From Bdellovibrionia bacterium (GTDB lineage Bacteria > Bdellovibrionota > Bdellovibrionia > Bdellovibrionales > JAUICD01), in assembly GCA_030427965.1 (NCBI GenBank), contig JAUICD010000002.1, forward strand, positions 80,062-144,061: 64,000 nucleotides of DNA, given 5' to 3'. Made by a program: the position numbers and the translations under genes. Positions within the stretch are counted from its first letter, which is position 1. Each line of letters opens with the position of its first letter. Below, in pieces: positions 8,742-17,880 of this stretch. The notes below the pieces were generated by a model. That model did not search any database and had not been told where the DNA came from. It worked only from the letters and a program-made list of their open reading frames with translations.

Positions 8742-9245
8742 TTATCGCCGTATTGCTCGCTCTTTTGTTGCTTGAATTTTATTTGGATTTACTTTCAAGA
8801 AAATATTTTGATTTGAGTCATATCGATAAACATTCATATGAGCCATCAAATTGGAATCATACCCAGGGACTAATATTTCAAGCTTCTTATCGCCATCGAT
8901 ATCATCAAGTGCGAGGTTTGTAGCAACACCTTTAAAAGTGAAATAAGCATCTTTTTGTGTGTTCAAAGGAATGCGTCCAAGAAGAGATGTTTTTTGTGAT
9001 TTACTATTATTGCCGTAAATCTCAAGATACAATTTGTTGGCTTCCTTGATTTTTAAAACTTTTGTTTTCATACCATTATGAAGAATATTGCCACTTGCAG
9101 TAGAAAGGATCTGTCTATCCTGTTGAACGAGCAATGTTCGAAACCCATTACGAATCGAAGGGTGTAAAACACTGATCATTGCGACGCTTAAAAGAGTCAA
9201 TCCGGCGGCTTTTAATAGAAAATCAAATGCAAGATTCTTATTCAT
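8742..9245 (-). CDS. Membrane-anchored protein with an FG-GAP/VCBS-like Ca-binding segment
   Basis: This 167-residue protein has an N-terminal hydrophobic anchor (about residues 8-26, LLKAAGLTLLSVAMISVL). A beta-rich part follows with LALDDIDGDKKLEILVPGYD. The D-x-D-x-D-x-x-x-D/E arrangement resembles the calcium-binding loops of FG-GAP/VCBS repeats. The open frame extends upstream to 9317, but ATG 9245 is chosen because GGGGAGG lies 4 bases before it and the residues upstream look non-coding. It is the first gene of a two-gene unit with the PRTase-like protein. The function is unknown. Confidence 0.65.
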   Translation of the reverse strand: MNKNLAFDFLLKAAGLTLLSVAMISVLHPSIRNGFRTLLVQQDRQILSTASGNILHNGMKTKVLKIKEANKLYLEIYGNNSKSQKTSLLGRIPLNTQKDAYFTFKGVATNLALDDIDGDKKLEILVPGYDSNLMAHMNVYRYDSNQNIFLKVNPNKIQATKERAIRR

Positions 9246-9462
9246 TTTACCTCCCCAGGCACCCTTATGTAATTCAAGTTTGATACCAACTTTCAGCCTC
9301 AGAGGGTCTGAAAACATAAGTTATTTTAGGTAGTTGAAAATGAGCCATGGCAGGTTGAGTGGATGAGGTGTAGAACTGGTTTTACGTGTTTTTGTATTAA
9401 GTCTTAAGTAGCTAAAAACACAAAAGAAATTTAATTTTTGATTCTCGACAGTTGTAAGGTTC

Positions 9463-10140
9463 TTATACAGGTCGATCAAATAGAGAAATAAAGCTCCAAA
9501 GTCGTTCACCAGCATGATCTCGTCTAAAAGAAGGGTAATTTTGATCACTGAAAGTGTCTCGTTTTGAGACAAAGCATTTTGAAAATCCTAAGTTTTTTAA
9601 AATCTCTTTCGTACAGTCAGTAAGAGAGATGTACTGCTTTTTAGGATCTGGGTGAGGATAGGTGTGCTTCTCACTTCCTATAAAATTTGAAATTTGCTCC
9701 CCAACGTCGCGCCCAACTTCAAAGTGTTCTTTGCGAATATGTGGACCAATGAAGGTGAGATATTTCTCAGGGTGAGAGATAACTTTCACTGAGTTTTGAA
9801 TGACTCCTGAGACAAGGCCGCGCCACCCGGCATGGACGGCCACAATTGGTAAACCCTGATTTTCAGGTAAAAAAAGAATGGGCACACAGTCGGCGGTTTT
9901 TATTAAAAGTCCTAAACCTGTTTCAATTGTCCAGTGGGCATCTGCTTTTTTTTCTTCTGATACGCCCATTGAGTGGACGAGTATGTTGCTGTGTATTTGG
10001 TGAAGACTTACAGCAGGGGTTTTAAAGTATTTTTGAATATCTGCTTTGGTTACAAATCGATTTCCAAAAAAAACATGACCAACATGGTTTTGAAAATATT
10101 CACAATTTTTAATTGGATTCTTGTTACTCACCTGAAACAT
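9463..10140 (-). CDS. pgeF: Peptidoglycan editing factor PgeF (YfiH/multicopper polyphenol oxidase-like)
   Basis: This 225-residue protein belongs to the YfiH (DUF152) family. E. coli PgeF is a cytoplasmic enzyme that removes mis-incorporated L-Ser from UDP-MurNAc-L-Ser. The metal-site signatures are present in order: SLHQIHSN, KTADCVPILFL and VAVHAGWRGLVSG, with the conserved His, Cys and His. It starts at ATG 10140, inside the last codons of rluD (17-base overlap), which couples their translation. It is the last gene of the long rpsB-pgeF run. The rluD-pgeF (yfiH) pairing is common in bacteria. Confidence 0.92.
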   Translation of the reverse strand: MFQVSNKNPIKNCEYFQNHVGHVFFGNRFVTKADIQKYFKTPAVSLHQIHSNILVHSMGVSEEKKADAHWTIETGLGLLIKTADCVPILFLPENQGLPIVAVHAGWRGLVSGVIQNSVKVISHPEKYLTFIGPHIRKEHFEVGRDVGEQISNFIGSEKHTYPHPDPKKQYISLTDCTKEILKNLGFSKCFVSKRDTFSDQNYPSFRRDHAGERLWSFISLFDRPV

Positions 10141-11095
10141 CGTTCAACATTGGAAAACCACAAGCTTTGATCAGTTCGACGAGATCCTTTGGCCAATCAC
10201 TTTGAAATTGAATACTTTGCCCCCCCTTTGGGTGTTGAAATCCGAGTTTAGCAGCATGTAAAGCAAATCGATCCATTCTTGAAATCAATGCTCTCAGGTT
10301 AGGTGAATTCAAAGATTTTACAGCAGATTTTTTCACATATGTCCAATCTGCCACAACAGGACGAGAAATAGATGAAAGATGCACTCGAATTTGATGTGTT
10401 CGACCTGTTTCAAGTCGACATTCAATTAGAGAAAGACCTTTTTCTTTTGCTATAACTCGGAAATGTGTTTTGGCAATTTTCCCTTCTGTTTCACTCACGG
10501 CAAATCGCTTTCGATCATTTGGATGTCTTGCAATCAAAGATTCAATAGAAAATTGATCTTCTTTTGGATAACCAAAACAAATGGCATAGTAGACACGAAA
10601 AATAGATTTTTCTTTGAACTGTTCAGCCAAATGAGAATGAGTGTGGTTGTTTTTTGCTATCACAATAAGTCCACTGGTATCTCGGTCAATTCGGTGGACA
10701 ATGCCGGGTCTGGTTTCTTCAAACCCCATTGAAAGATCTTTTGCATGATGAATGAGAGCATTTACTAAGGTGTCATTTGCATGTCCTGCAGAAGGGTGAA
10801 CCACAAGACCTGCGGGTTTGTTTACAACTATTAAGTCCTCATCTTCAAAAACAATATCAAGAGGAATATTATAAGGGATAAGTGAAGATTCAGATTCGAT
10901 TTTTAGATGAAGTACGATGTTGTCATTGTCGTTTACAAGGTTTGAGGATTTGGCAATGTTCCCATTGATTAAAACATTCCCGGACTTAATGAGTCTCTCT
11001 GCCTGTGACCTGGTGCCAACTTCTTTAAATTGAGAAAGATATTTATCAAGGCGAATGGGTTTTTCTAAATTTTGTACCAGGATGTTTTTAGTCAC
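10124..11095 (-). CDS. rluD: RluD-family 23S rRNA pseudouridine synthase
   Basis: This 323-residue protein has an N-terminal S4 RNA-binding domain (RLDKYLSQFKEVGTRSQAER, about residues 14-33) and a RluA-type catalytic domain. The catalytic aspartate lies in HRIDRDTSGLIVIAKN. Later motifs are LIECRLETGRTHQIRVHL and FALHAAKLGF. RluD makes pseudouridines in helix 69 of 23S rRNA. A longer frame starts at 11251 but runs through the upstream coding gene. The GTG at 11095 overlaps the previous stop by 8 bases and begins immediately before the S4 domain, so it is preferred. Confidence 0.93.
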   Translation of the reverse strand: MTKNILVQNLEKPIRLDKYLSQFKEVGTRSQAERLIKSGNVLINGNIAKSSNLVNDNDNIVLHLKIESESSLIPYNIPLDIVFEDEDLIVVNKPAGLVVHPSAGHANDTLVNALIHHAKDLSMGFEETRPGIVHRIDRDTSGLIVIAKNNHTHSHLAEQFKEKSIFRVYYAICFGYPKEDQFSIESLIARHPNDRKRFAVSETEGKIAKTHFRVIAKEKGLSLIECRLETGRTHQIRVHLSSISRPVVADWTYVKKSAVKSLNSPNLRALISRMDRFALHAAKLGFQHPKGGQSIQFQSDWPKDLVELIKACGFPMLNDVSGE

Positions 11096-11678
11096 GATTG
11101 GATTTAAAGAGTTCCATGTATGAATCTGCAACTTTCTTAGGTTCAAGACCAAGAGTTTTGGAAACTTGAACCACAAATCCCCTGACAAAAACAGGGGCTG
11201 GGAGTTTTTCAAATTCATTGTTTTCAAGAGCAACAAGATATTGTCGACCAATACGGGTGATTTTGCTCATCTCTTCAATTGAAACGTTTTTATAATCACG
11301 TACTTTTCGGATATAGTTTCCATCAAAACTTTCTTGTGATGCAATTTCAGATTCAAGTTGAGGGTCTTTCTTGAAATTGCTGTCGACCTTTACGGGAGTT
11401 GGTTCACTTTTATTTTCTGATGCAGTAGCCACGTTACCATCCTCAATTTTTTTATCGTATATTTTACGTCTATCAGCGTGGCCAAGTACGGCGTAAGCTT
11501 CGTCAATCAATCGAAGAAATGCAATAGCCTCATCCTCACTAAACACGGAGTATATAGCAGGATTATTGGAAGAATAAGTGTTCTTTGCTTTTAAAAAAGC
11601 CTTATGAACTTCCTCTTGAGTTGCATTCCCTGCAACTTCTAAAATGTCATAGTAAGTTTGCCCTGGTTTAACACTCAT
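11088..11678 (-). CDS. J-domain-like protein with a C-terminal RodZ-type helix-turn-helix
   Basis: This 196-residue fusion starts at ATG 11678, overlapping the upstream ATPase stop by 4 bases (ATGA). Residues 8-75 (YYDILEVAGNATQEEVHKAF, LRLIDEAYAVLGHADRRKIY) fit a DnaJ J-domain. The H-P-D needed to stimulate DnaK is absent: the loop reads SSNNPAIYS. After a charged linker, residues 130-190 form the HTH found at the N-terminus of RodZ (ITRIGRQYLVALENNEFEKL, then VFVRGFVVQVSKTLGL). The same pattern is seen in the RodZ gene at 54406. No membrane segment is visible, so it is cytoplasmic. Its tight coupling to the MinD/FlhG-like ATPase suggests they act together in positioning or gene control. Confidence 0.82.
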   Translation of the reverse strand: MSVKPGQTYYDILEVAGNATQEEVHKAFLKAKNTYSSNNPAIYSVFSEDEAIAFLRLIDEAYAVLGHADRRKIYDKKIEDGNVATASENKSEPTPVKVDSNFKKDPQLESEIASQESFDGNYIRKVRDYKNVSIEEMSKITRIGRQYLVALENNEFEKLPAPVFVRGFVVQVSKTLGLEPKKVADSYMELFKSNRD

Positions 11679-12661
11679 ACTGCGATTTTTTTCCGTTCCA
11701 ATTCCAAAATGCTCATCACGATATCTCTTAGTTGTTTTACAACGTGGTTTTGTGGACATTCTACTACGAGAGGGCGTCCTTTTCTAAGCGCTTGCCACAC
11801 AGCATCATCCCAGTCGAGATAACCTGCATACTTCGTATAAAGTCCAAAGTACTTTCGGCAGATTTGTTCAACAGACTCACCAATTTGAAGATCTTCGGTA
11901 CTTCGGACTTGATTTACAATGAGGTGAATATTCAGTTTTTTCAATTCGGCCTCAATTTTACATCCCACATGCGGGTGGGATTTAGACAAATAGTGGATCA
12001 AATCCCATGGACTACGAATGCCTTTGTTGTTCCTTTGATCCATGGCCTCCTCAACAATCTTTTCAGCTTTAAAGCAATGCTCAATACCTTTTAGTTTATG
12101 GTAAAAAGCAGACTTGAGAAACCGATATGCATTTTCTATGCTTGTTGGTTCAGGAGTCAATCCAAGTAATGATCTGTCAGCAAAAGTAAAAAAATCCAAA
12201 GTGGGAACTGATGTCCCGGCTCCTAGATCTAAAAGAAGATAGTCGTAATTCAATCCTTTTAAAGCATGTTTTATTCTTTGTAGTGTAAATTCATCAAGGC
12301 TTGCAACATTTAAAGCATCGTGTGCACCACTTATAAACTTTAAATTTGGATCAAGTGTTGGCGTGAGTAGTTGTTCAATACTTGCAACTCGAGAGGAAAT
12401 AAAATCAGATAGCGTGTGCTTTGGAAAACCCAATCCTAAACATGTGTGTAAATTTGCAGAGCCCAAATCCAAATCAACAAGAACAACTCGTTTGCCAAGC
12501 TTTGCAAGTGTATGCGCAATCCCGCAACTTATAAAACTTTTTCCAATACCACCCTTGCCACCACCAATCGCCCAAATCTCTTTTAAAGAATGGATGTCAT
12601 CCTTGGTTTTTGGAGGACCAAAAGAGTTTTTATTGGTTTTGTGGTCTTGGTAGAGTCGCAA
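11675..12661 (-). CDS. MinD/FlhG-type P-loop ATPase
   Basis: This is a 328-residue MinD/ParA-family ATPase. The deviant Walker A is IGGGKGGIGKSFIS (about residues 32-45). The switch I-type Asp is in VLVDLDLGSANLHT, and Walker B is YDYLLLDLGAG. No C-terminal amphipathic membrane-targeting helix is obvious, and no flagellar genes lie nearby, so FlhG is not certain. It starts at TTG 12661 with AAGGGTGA upstream and overlaps the next gene by 4 bases. Coupling with a J/HTH protein suggests a spatial-organisation role, since members of this family position flagella, septa or chromosomes. Confidence 0.85.
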   Translation of the reverse strand: MRLYQDHKTNKNSFGPPKTKDDIHSLKEIWAIGGGKGGIGKSFISCGIAHTLAKLGKRVVLVDLDLGSANLHTCLGLGFPKHTLSDFISSRVASIEQLLTPTLDPNLKFISGAHDALNVASLDEFTLQRIKHALKGLNYDYLLLDLGAGTSVPTLDFFTFADRSLLGLTPEPTSIENAYRFLKSAFYHKLKGIEHCFKAEKIVEEAMDQRNNKGIRSPWDLIHYLSKSHPHVGCKIEAELKKLNIHLIVNQVRSTEDLQIGESVEQICRKYFGLYTKYAGYLDWDDAVWQALRKGRPLVVECPQNHVVKQLRDIVMSILELERKKIAV

Positions 12662-12671
12662 CGGGTCACCC

Positions 12672-13376
12672 TTAAGTTACTGGTTTTAAAAGACCTTTCT
12701 GTAACTTCTCTTCGGCGGCAGAGGGCCTGATATAAAGCGCATCTAAGTCATTCCAACCATTGGTCTGTTTAGGATCAAAGTCCCTCAGTGAAAATTTACC
12801 AAGTGTACTGGCCTTAGGGTGGTCGAATTCTTCAGATAAAAAAATAATATTTTCTTCGATATTCTTTTTCAACTCGTCATCCAGCATAGAATAGAGGTCT
12901 CCAATGACAATTTTTTGGCTAGTGAGGTATGGTTTCAAATTTGCTACAGACACAAGTTGCGGAGAAATAGTTTCTTTCCAAGATTCATTTGTGTAGGCGT
13001 ACTCTGACAAAAAGGCCAATTGGCTGTAAGCGTTCATTAAGCAAAGAACAGGGTGTTTTTGTGGTGGAAGAGCCTCGACCAAAATCCGAAAAGAGTTTGG
13101 GGCCCAAATCGGTTTTTCGTTTGAATAGGAAAGTGTCTTAGCTGCACTTAAGCCCACACGCAAACCTGTAAAGCTTCCAGGTCCTCGGTTTACAGAAATA
13201 AAATCAATATCCTCAAGTTTGGTTTTTGCTTTATTCAATGCCCAAATAATATTCTGACTGACAACCTCACCATGGGATCGTGAGCGCTTCCATGATGAAT
13301 GAGATAGAATCTTTTCGCTACTAACAACAGCAACGCTACCAAACTCAGTGCTGCATTCGATAGCAAGAGTAATCAT
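12672..13376 (-). CDS. tsaB: tRNA threonylcarbamoyladenosine biosynthesis protein TsaB
   Basis: This 234-residue ASKHA-fold protein forms the TsaB-TsaD-TsaE complex that makes t6A37 in ANN-decoding tRNAs. Signatures are the N-terminal phosphate-binding strand ITLAIECSTEFGSVAVVS, the S-H-G-E-V-V-S of the first subdomain, and FISVNRGPGSFTGLRVGLSA, which is diagnostic for TsaB. It overlaps the rseP stop by 4 bases. The length matches E. coli TsaB (231). Confidence 0.93.
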   Translation of the reverse strand: MITLAIECSTEFGSVAVVSSEKILSHSSWKRSRSHGEVVSQNIIWALNKAKTKLEDIDFISVNRGPGSFTGLRVGLSAAKTLSYSNEKPIWAPNSFRILVEALPPQKHPVLCLMNAYSQLAFLSEYAYTNESWKETISPQLVSVANLKPYLTSQKIVIGDLYSMLDDELKKNIEENIIFLSEEFDHPKASTLGKFSLRDFDPKQTNGWNDLDALYIRPSAAEEKLQKGLLKPVT

Positions 13377-15022
13377 TCAAAAAGGCGAGTGACGTCGTTG
13401 AATATGGCAAGGGCCATAAGCCCAAATAGTAAGACCAACCCAATTTGCTGGGCAATTTCCATTTTCCTCATGCTCAGTGGTGCACCTCGAAGCGCTTCAA
13501 TAGAAAAGAAGACAAGATGACCGCCATCTAAAACTGGAACGGGCAAAAGGTTTAGGATAAACAAGTTGATGGAAATAATCGCCATGATTTTAAGAAAAGG
13601 ACTTAAACCCACTTGAAAGGTTTTGCTGGCAAGCTGTCCAATCATAATGGGTCCACCAATAGATCGAGCTGAAACTTTGTTCTGAATAAGTCTAACAAAA
13701 CTCAAACAAGTGATTTTTGTCCAATGTAGAGTGTCTGTTACACCTTTTCCAATGGCTTTGATTGGGTTGAGTGTTCTTACAAGAGTTGTGTTTAAATTGG
13801 CAATTCCAGCTCCGGCAAAAACACCAAGAGCATAAGACTTTTCTTTTGCACCAGTACGTGTGGTGCGCTCAATTACTGTTGGATTAATATTGAATTCTCG
13901 AATTTCACCTTCTCTCAAAACCTGAACATTCAAGGAGCCACTTGTCTCTTCATATTTAGAAACAATCCCCACAAGTTCTTCCCAGTCATTTAGTTTTTCA
14001 CCACCGACTTGAACAAGTTTATCTCCACGCATAAGTCCTGAAGCTTTTGCTGGAGAATTTTCTGAAAAACCTGAAACAAATAGCCCGGCGGGCTCAATTC
14101 CCAAATCCATAAGGCTATTGGCATTTTTGATACTTGCCGTAATAGTGACAGCTTCAGGTTCAGATTCGGTGTCTCTTTTTCTCAAAACTTCAAAAGTCAT
14201 TTCAGGAGTTATGGGTATGTAAGCAAGCTCATAAAAAGTTTCAACGCTCTTACCGTTAACAGACTTTATCTCATCTAGCGGTCTTAGACCCTCTTTGTAC
14301 AAAACAGAATTGTGTCGGATACCAACCGTTGGAGCAAAGGCCATGTACGTGAGGCCTTGGATCCCTCCGATGCGATCCTCAGTGCTGAGAATATTTGGAT
14401 TGTCTGTCATTTCTGTTTTAGCAGTGAAAGTGACAGGTTCTTCAACCCCTTGTCGTTTGACTGCAAAATTTAGTTCACCATCAAAGTTGTATTCAATTTT
14501 CTTTTTTACATCTTCCCAAAGGCTAACTTTTTCTCCGTTGATCTCTACAATCTTGTCACCTGGGCGAAACCCAGAAGTGTAGGCCTTTGAGTCGGATTTA
14601 ATGGAACCCACAACAGGGTTGATCATCTGTTCGCCAGCCATTGAAATGATAAAAAATAATAAAATTGCAAAAAAGAAATTCATCAATGGGCCAGCTAAAA
14701 CGACAGCAATTCGTTGTCCAACAGGCTTGTGGAGAAATGAAACAGCTTTTTGATCTTCTGGGATATCAGCTGTTGGGTCATCGCCGTACATTTTAACGTA
14801 TCCACCAAATGGAACGATGGAAAGGCAATACTCAGTATCTCCTTTTTTGAATTGAAAAATCTTTTTACCAAACCCGAGACTAAACACCTCAACTCGAACA
14901 CCATAAAATTTTGCTACAAGAAAATGACCCATCTCGTGGACAAAAATCAAAAGCCCAAGAAGAATAACAAGTGGGATTATAAATGAGAGACCTTGTTCAA
15001 TAATTCCGAAAAGAAATTCCAT
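13373..15022 (-). CDS. rseP: Site-2 (RIP) zinc metalloprotease RseP with three PDZ-like segments
   Basis: This inner-membrane protease cuts anti-sigma factors and remnant signal peptides within the bilayer. The zinc-binding HEMGH is at residues 29-33 in the first membrane segment. The third ligand is in NLLPVPVLDGGHLVFF near the C-terminus. At 549 residues it is about 100 longer than E. coli RseP (450). The extra length appears to be a third PDZ-like unit. The three glycine/aspartate loops are FRPGDKIVEINGEKVSLWED, LRPLDEIKSVNGKSVETFYE and LMRGDKLVQVGGEKLNDWEE. It lies in the usual frr-uppS-cdsA-rseP order. Confidence 0.95.
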   Translation of the reverse strand: MEFLFGIIEQGLSFIIPLVILLGLLIFVHEMGHFLVAKFYGVRVEVFSLGFGKKIFQFKKGDTEYCLSIVPFGGYVKMYGDDPTADIPEDQKAVSFLHKPVGQRIAVVLAGPLMNFFFAILLFFIISMAGEQMINPVVGSIKSDSKAYTSGFRPGDKIVEINGEKVSLWEDVKKKIEYNFDGELNFAVKRQGVEEPVTFTAKTEMTDNPNILSTEDRIGGIQGLTYMAFAPTVGIRHNSVLYKEGLRPLDEIKSVNGKSVETFYELAYIPITPEMTFEVLRKRDTESEPEAVTITASIKNANSLMDLGIEPAGLFVSGFSENSPAKASGLMRGDKLVQVGGEKLNDWEELVGIVSKYEETSGSLNVQVLREGEIREFNINPTVIERTTRTGAKEKSYALGVFAGAGIANLNTTLVRTLNPIKAIGKGVTDTLHWTKITCLSFVRLIQNKVSARSIGGPIMIGQLASKTFQVGLSPFLKIMAIISINLFILNLLPVPVLDGGHLVFFSIEALRGAPLSMRKMEIAQQIGLVLLFGLMALAIFNDVTRLFE

Positions 15023-15049
15023 AACGCTCCTGTGGAAAATTAGACTATA

Positions 15050-15865
15050 TTAGGACACCCACATAGTCAGCCAGAATACCGCTGGTACTCCAAATAATAT
15101 ACCATCGACTCGGTCTAAAACACCACCGTGACCTGGCATAATTTTACCTGAATCTTTCACACCCGCGTTGCGTTTCAGCATGGATTCAAAAAAATCTCCG
15201 CATTGTGCTGAAATTCCCACAATTACAGAGGTTATTAAAAACACAGAAAGTGGAAAAAATGTGGAGAACCAAAGTGAATGACAAATCGTTCCAGCAATAA
15301 GAGATCCCAAAAGTCCCCCTGTTGCTCCGGCCCATGTTTTATTTGGAGAAATATATGGAAACATTTTTTTTCGACCTAAGGCGAGTCCTGAAAAATACGC
15401 AAGTGTATCCCCCATAAACACAGCCATCATCAAAAATAGAAGCCAATAAAACCCAAGTTGCGTGTTTAAAAGCGACATGACCATACCAGGTAAAATCCCT
15501 GTATAAAGAATGCCCAAAAAGAAATGAGGTGTATTGGTGGCAAATGATTGTATGGATGTCGTTTGATTTGAAAGTGCCAGCTCACTTATAAGAAAAAGTA
15601 AAATTGGAATAAGGGCAAAGCCAACGTAAGCCATTTGGGGTAAAATTGAAAATGAAGCGAAAATAGTTGAAGTAGAGACAAAGGCAAATGTGAGACTGTG
15701 TCTTTGCTGGTTTTTAAAGACAAGGTTTAAGTACTCCAATTGTCCAACAAAGGCGATTGCGAGTATAAGAATACTCAAACCTTTGATATCAGTAAGAAAG
15801 TAAATGGTAAAAAAGATGGCAAGGGCAATAAGTGCTGAAAAAACCCTTACAACTAGCCTATTCAC
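15050..15865 (-). CDS. cdsA: Phosphatidate cytidylyltransferase CdsA
   Basis: CdsA makes CDP-diacylglycerol from phosphatidic acid and CTP. This 271-residue polytopic membrane protein has about eight hydrophobic segments. It carries the family signature near the C-terminus, with KDSGKIMPGHGGVLDRVDGI (Asp residues binding Mg), and the earlier KTWAGATGGLLGS. It overlaps uppS by 8 bases, so translation is probably coupled. Confidence 0.95.
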   Translation of the reverse strand: MNRLVVRVFSALIALAIFFTIYFLTDIKGLSILILAIAFVGQLEYLNLVFKNQQRHSLTFAFVSTSTIFASFSILPQMAYVGFALIPILLFLISELALSNQTTSIQSFATNTPHFFLGILYTGILPGMVMSLLNTQLGFYWLLFLMMAVFMGDTLAYFSGLALGRKKMFPYISPNKTWAGATGGLLGSLIAGTICHSLWFSTFFPLSVFLITSVIVGISAQCGDFFESMLKRNAGVKDSGKIMPGHGGVLDRVDGILFGVPAVFWLTMWVS

Positions 15866-16595
15866 TCAACACCACAAGTGGAGGGTGCGTGTGTGGTGTT
15901 GTGGCGCCAAACCGTCTGTTGCGACGTTCAAATGAGTTGAGCGCATCTTGCAGATCTTCTTCTTTAAAGTCAGGCCAATACTTTTTGGTGAAATAGAGTT
16001 CTGTGTAAGAAAGCTGCCAAAGTAGAAAATTTGAAATTCGAGATTCACCACTTGTTCGAATCAAAAGATCGGGATCGGGATATTCTGCTGTGTCTAGATA
16101 CTGAGAAAAAATGGATTCATCAATTGCTTCTGGGTTTAGGTGGTGGTCTTTTACGTCTCTTAGTATTTTTCGAACAGTGTTTACAATTTCTTGTCGGCCA
16201 CCATAATTGAGCGCCAAAACAAGAGTCATACCTGTATTACTTTTTGTTCGATCAACTGTTTTACTAAGTCTTTCTCTGACTTTCTCTGGTAGGGGGGCGA
16301 TATTTCCGATGTAACGAAACCGTATGTTCTCACTCATTAAATTTTCAGTTTCGTTGTCTAAATAACGGCGCAAAAGTCGCATAAGGAGGTCGACCTCACT
16401 TGCGGGACGCCTCCAGTTTTCCGTACTGAATGCAAAGAGAGTTAAGTATTTAATATCAAGTTTTGCTGCTTCTGTAACAATAGACTTTACAGTCTGAGCA
16501 CCTTTTATATGGCCGAATGTTCGTGGGCGTTGTTTTTCAACTGCCCAACGACCATTTCCATCCATAATAATTGCTACGTGCTCAGGTCTTGTCAT
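15858..16595 (-). CDS. uppS: Undecaprenyl diphosphate synthase (cis-prenyltransferase) UppS
   Basis: This cytosolic enzyme adds isopentenyl units to farnesyl diphosphate to make the C55 lipid carrier for wall and O-antigen synthesis. The 245-residue length is normal. The catalytic Asp12 lies in AIIMDGNGRWA. Later motifs include TLFAFSTENWRRP, LALNYGGRQEI and PDLLIRTSGESRISNFLLWQ, followed by ELYFTKKYWPDF. The gene follows frr by one base. Confidence 0.97.
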   Translation of the reverse strand: MTRPEHVAIIMDGNGRWAVEKQRPRTFGHIKGAQTVKSIVTEAAKLDIKYLTLFAFSTENWRRPASEVDLLMRLLRRYLDNETENLMSENIRFRYIGNIAPLPEKVRERLSKTVDRTKSNTGMTLVLALNYGGRQEIVNTVRKILRDVKDHHLNPEAIDESIFSQYLDTAEYPDPDLLIRTSGESRISNFLLWQLSYTELYFTKKYWPDFKEEDLQDALNSFERRNRRFGATTPHTHPPLVVLSE

Positions 16596-16596
16596 T

Positions 16597-17154
16597 TTAA
16601 ATAGTCATGATCTCTTTTTCTTTGTCGTCACCAATGGTGTCAATTTTTTTAATGTAGCCATTGGTGATTTCTTGAACATCATCTTGTGCGCTTTTGGATT
16701 CGTCTTCGCTAATTTCCTTACCCTTTTGAAGGGCTTTGAAAGCTTCATTTGCAGTTCTTCGACATTGTCGAACGCTGATGCGAGCATCTTCAGCCATCTT
16801 CTTTACTTGTTTAGCTAGGTCTTTACGTCTTTCTTCTGTGAGTTCTGGGAGTTTTAGGCGAATCACTTTTCCATCATTGATCGGAGTCATGCCGATATCA
16901 CTTTTTACAATAGAGGTTTCGATATCTTTTAAGACAGAAACTTCCCAAGGAGCAATTAAAAAAGATTTAGCATCGGGGCAACTCAAGGCTGCCACTTGGC
17001 TGAGTGGGGTGGGCGAGCCGTAATAATCCACCATAACAGGATCTAGCATTGAAGTGTTGGCTTTACCTGTGCGCACTTTTGCAAGCTGTTTTCTTAAGCT
17101 TTCAATAGCCTTAGACATGCCATCTTCGGCTTCTTTTTTAAGATCTTCAATCAT
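16597..17154 (-). CDS. frr: Ribosome recycling factor Frr
   Basis: At 185 residues it has the exact usual length of RRF, which with EF-G splits post-termination ribosomes. Motifs include [34 protein letters not shown] and [21 protein letters not shown] longer frame to 17193 exists. ATG 17154 is chosen because AAGGAGG followed by five bases precedes it and the length then fits. It overlaps the pyrH stop by 8 bases. Confidence 0.97.
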   Translation of the reverse strand: MIEDLKKEAEDGMSKAIESLRKQLAKVRTGKANTSMLDPVMVDYYGSPTPLSQVAALSCPDAKSFLIAPWEVSVLKDIETSIVKSDIGMTPINDGKVIRLKLPELTEERRKDLAKQVKKMAEDARISVRQCRRTANEAFKALQKGKEISEDESKSAQDDVQEITNGYIKKIDTIGDDKEKEIMTI

Positions 17155-17878
17155 CTCCTCCTCCTTGAACAATTGTGCCAACGGATTCGCCACATACGGC
17201 CTTCATAATGTTTCCGCGGGTGTTGAGGTTAAATGTTAAAATGGGTAATCGGTTATCCATACAAAGCGAAATGGCAGTCGAGTCCATAACTTTCAGTCCT
17301 TTTCTTAGGACATCAATGTAAGTGATTTCATCAAATTTAACTGCATCTTTGTGCAAGACAGGATCTTTGTCGTAGATTCCATCAACCTTTGTTGCCTTGA
17401 GAATAATCTCGGCATTGATTTCCATTGCACGTAAAGCCGCGGCAGTGTCTGTTGTGAAATAGGGGTTCCCAATTCCAGCAGCAAATATAACCACTCGGTC
17501 TTTTTCGAGATGTCGAATGGCTTTTCGTCGAATGTATGGTTCAGCAATTTGTGCCATTTCAATTGCTGTCTGTACACGGGTTTGCATTCCCAACTTTTCA
17601 AATGCATCTTGAAGTGCAAGAGCGTTGATACAGGTGGCAAGCATTCCCATATAATCGGACCCAGCTCGGTCCATTCCATGAACGGAAGCGGCCACTCCTC
17701 GAAAAATATTTCCACCACCAATTACAATACCCACTTGTACGCCTAAGGCGTGGACGTCATGGACATCCTGAGCAATTCTTTGAATAACAGCAGGTTGTAT
17801 CCCATATCCCTCTTCGCCAGCGAGAGCTTCGCCACTGAGCTTTAGAAGAAGTCGTTTATAGGCAGATTTTGAAGCCAA
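17147..17878 (-). CDS. pyrH: Uridylate (UMP) kinase PyrH
   Basis: PyrH phosphorylates UMP to UDP and is a hexameric amino-acid-kinase-fold enzyme. The 243-residue protein starts with [20 protein letters not shown]. It has [33 protein letters not shown] and the nucleotide-binding [13 protein letters not shown]. It sits in the conserved rpsB-tsf-pyrH-frr order, two bases after tsf. Confidence 0.97.
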   Translation of the reverse strand: MASKSAYKRLLLKLSGEALAGEEGYGIQPAVIQRIAQDVHDVHALGVQVGIVIGGGNIFRGVAASVHGMDRAGSDYMGMLATCINALALQDAFEKLGMQTRVQTAIEMAQIAEPYIRRKAIRHLEKDRVVIFAAGIGNPYFTTDTAAALRAMEINAEIILKATKVDGIYDKDPVLHKDAVKFDEITYIDVLRKGLKVMDSTAISLCMDNRLPILTFNLNTRGNIMKAVCGESVGTIVQGGGDD

Positions 17879-17880
17879 GA

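Noticed and set aside
9386..9421. Hairpin GTGTTTTT...AAAAACAC after pgeF
   Set aside because: The stem is AT-rich with a long loop and no T-run follows on the minus strand, so I do not call it a terminator.
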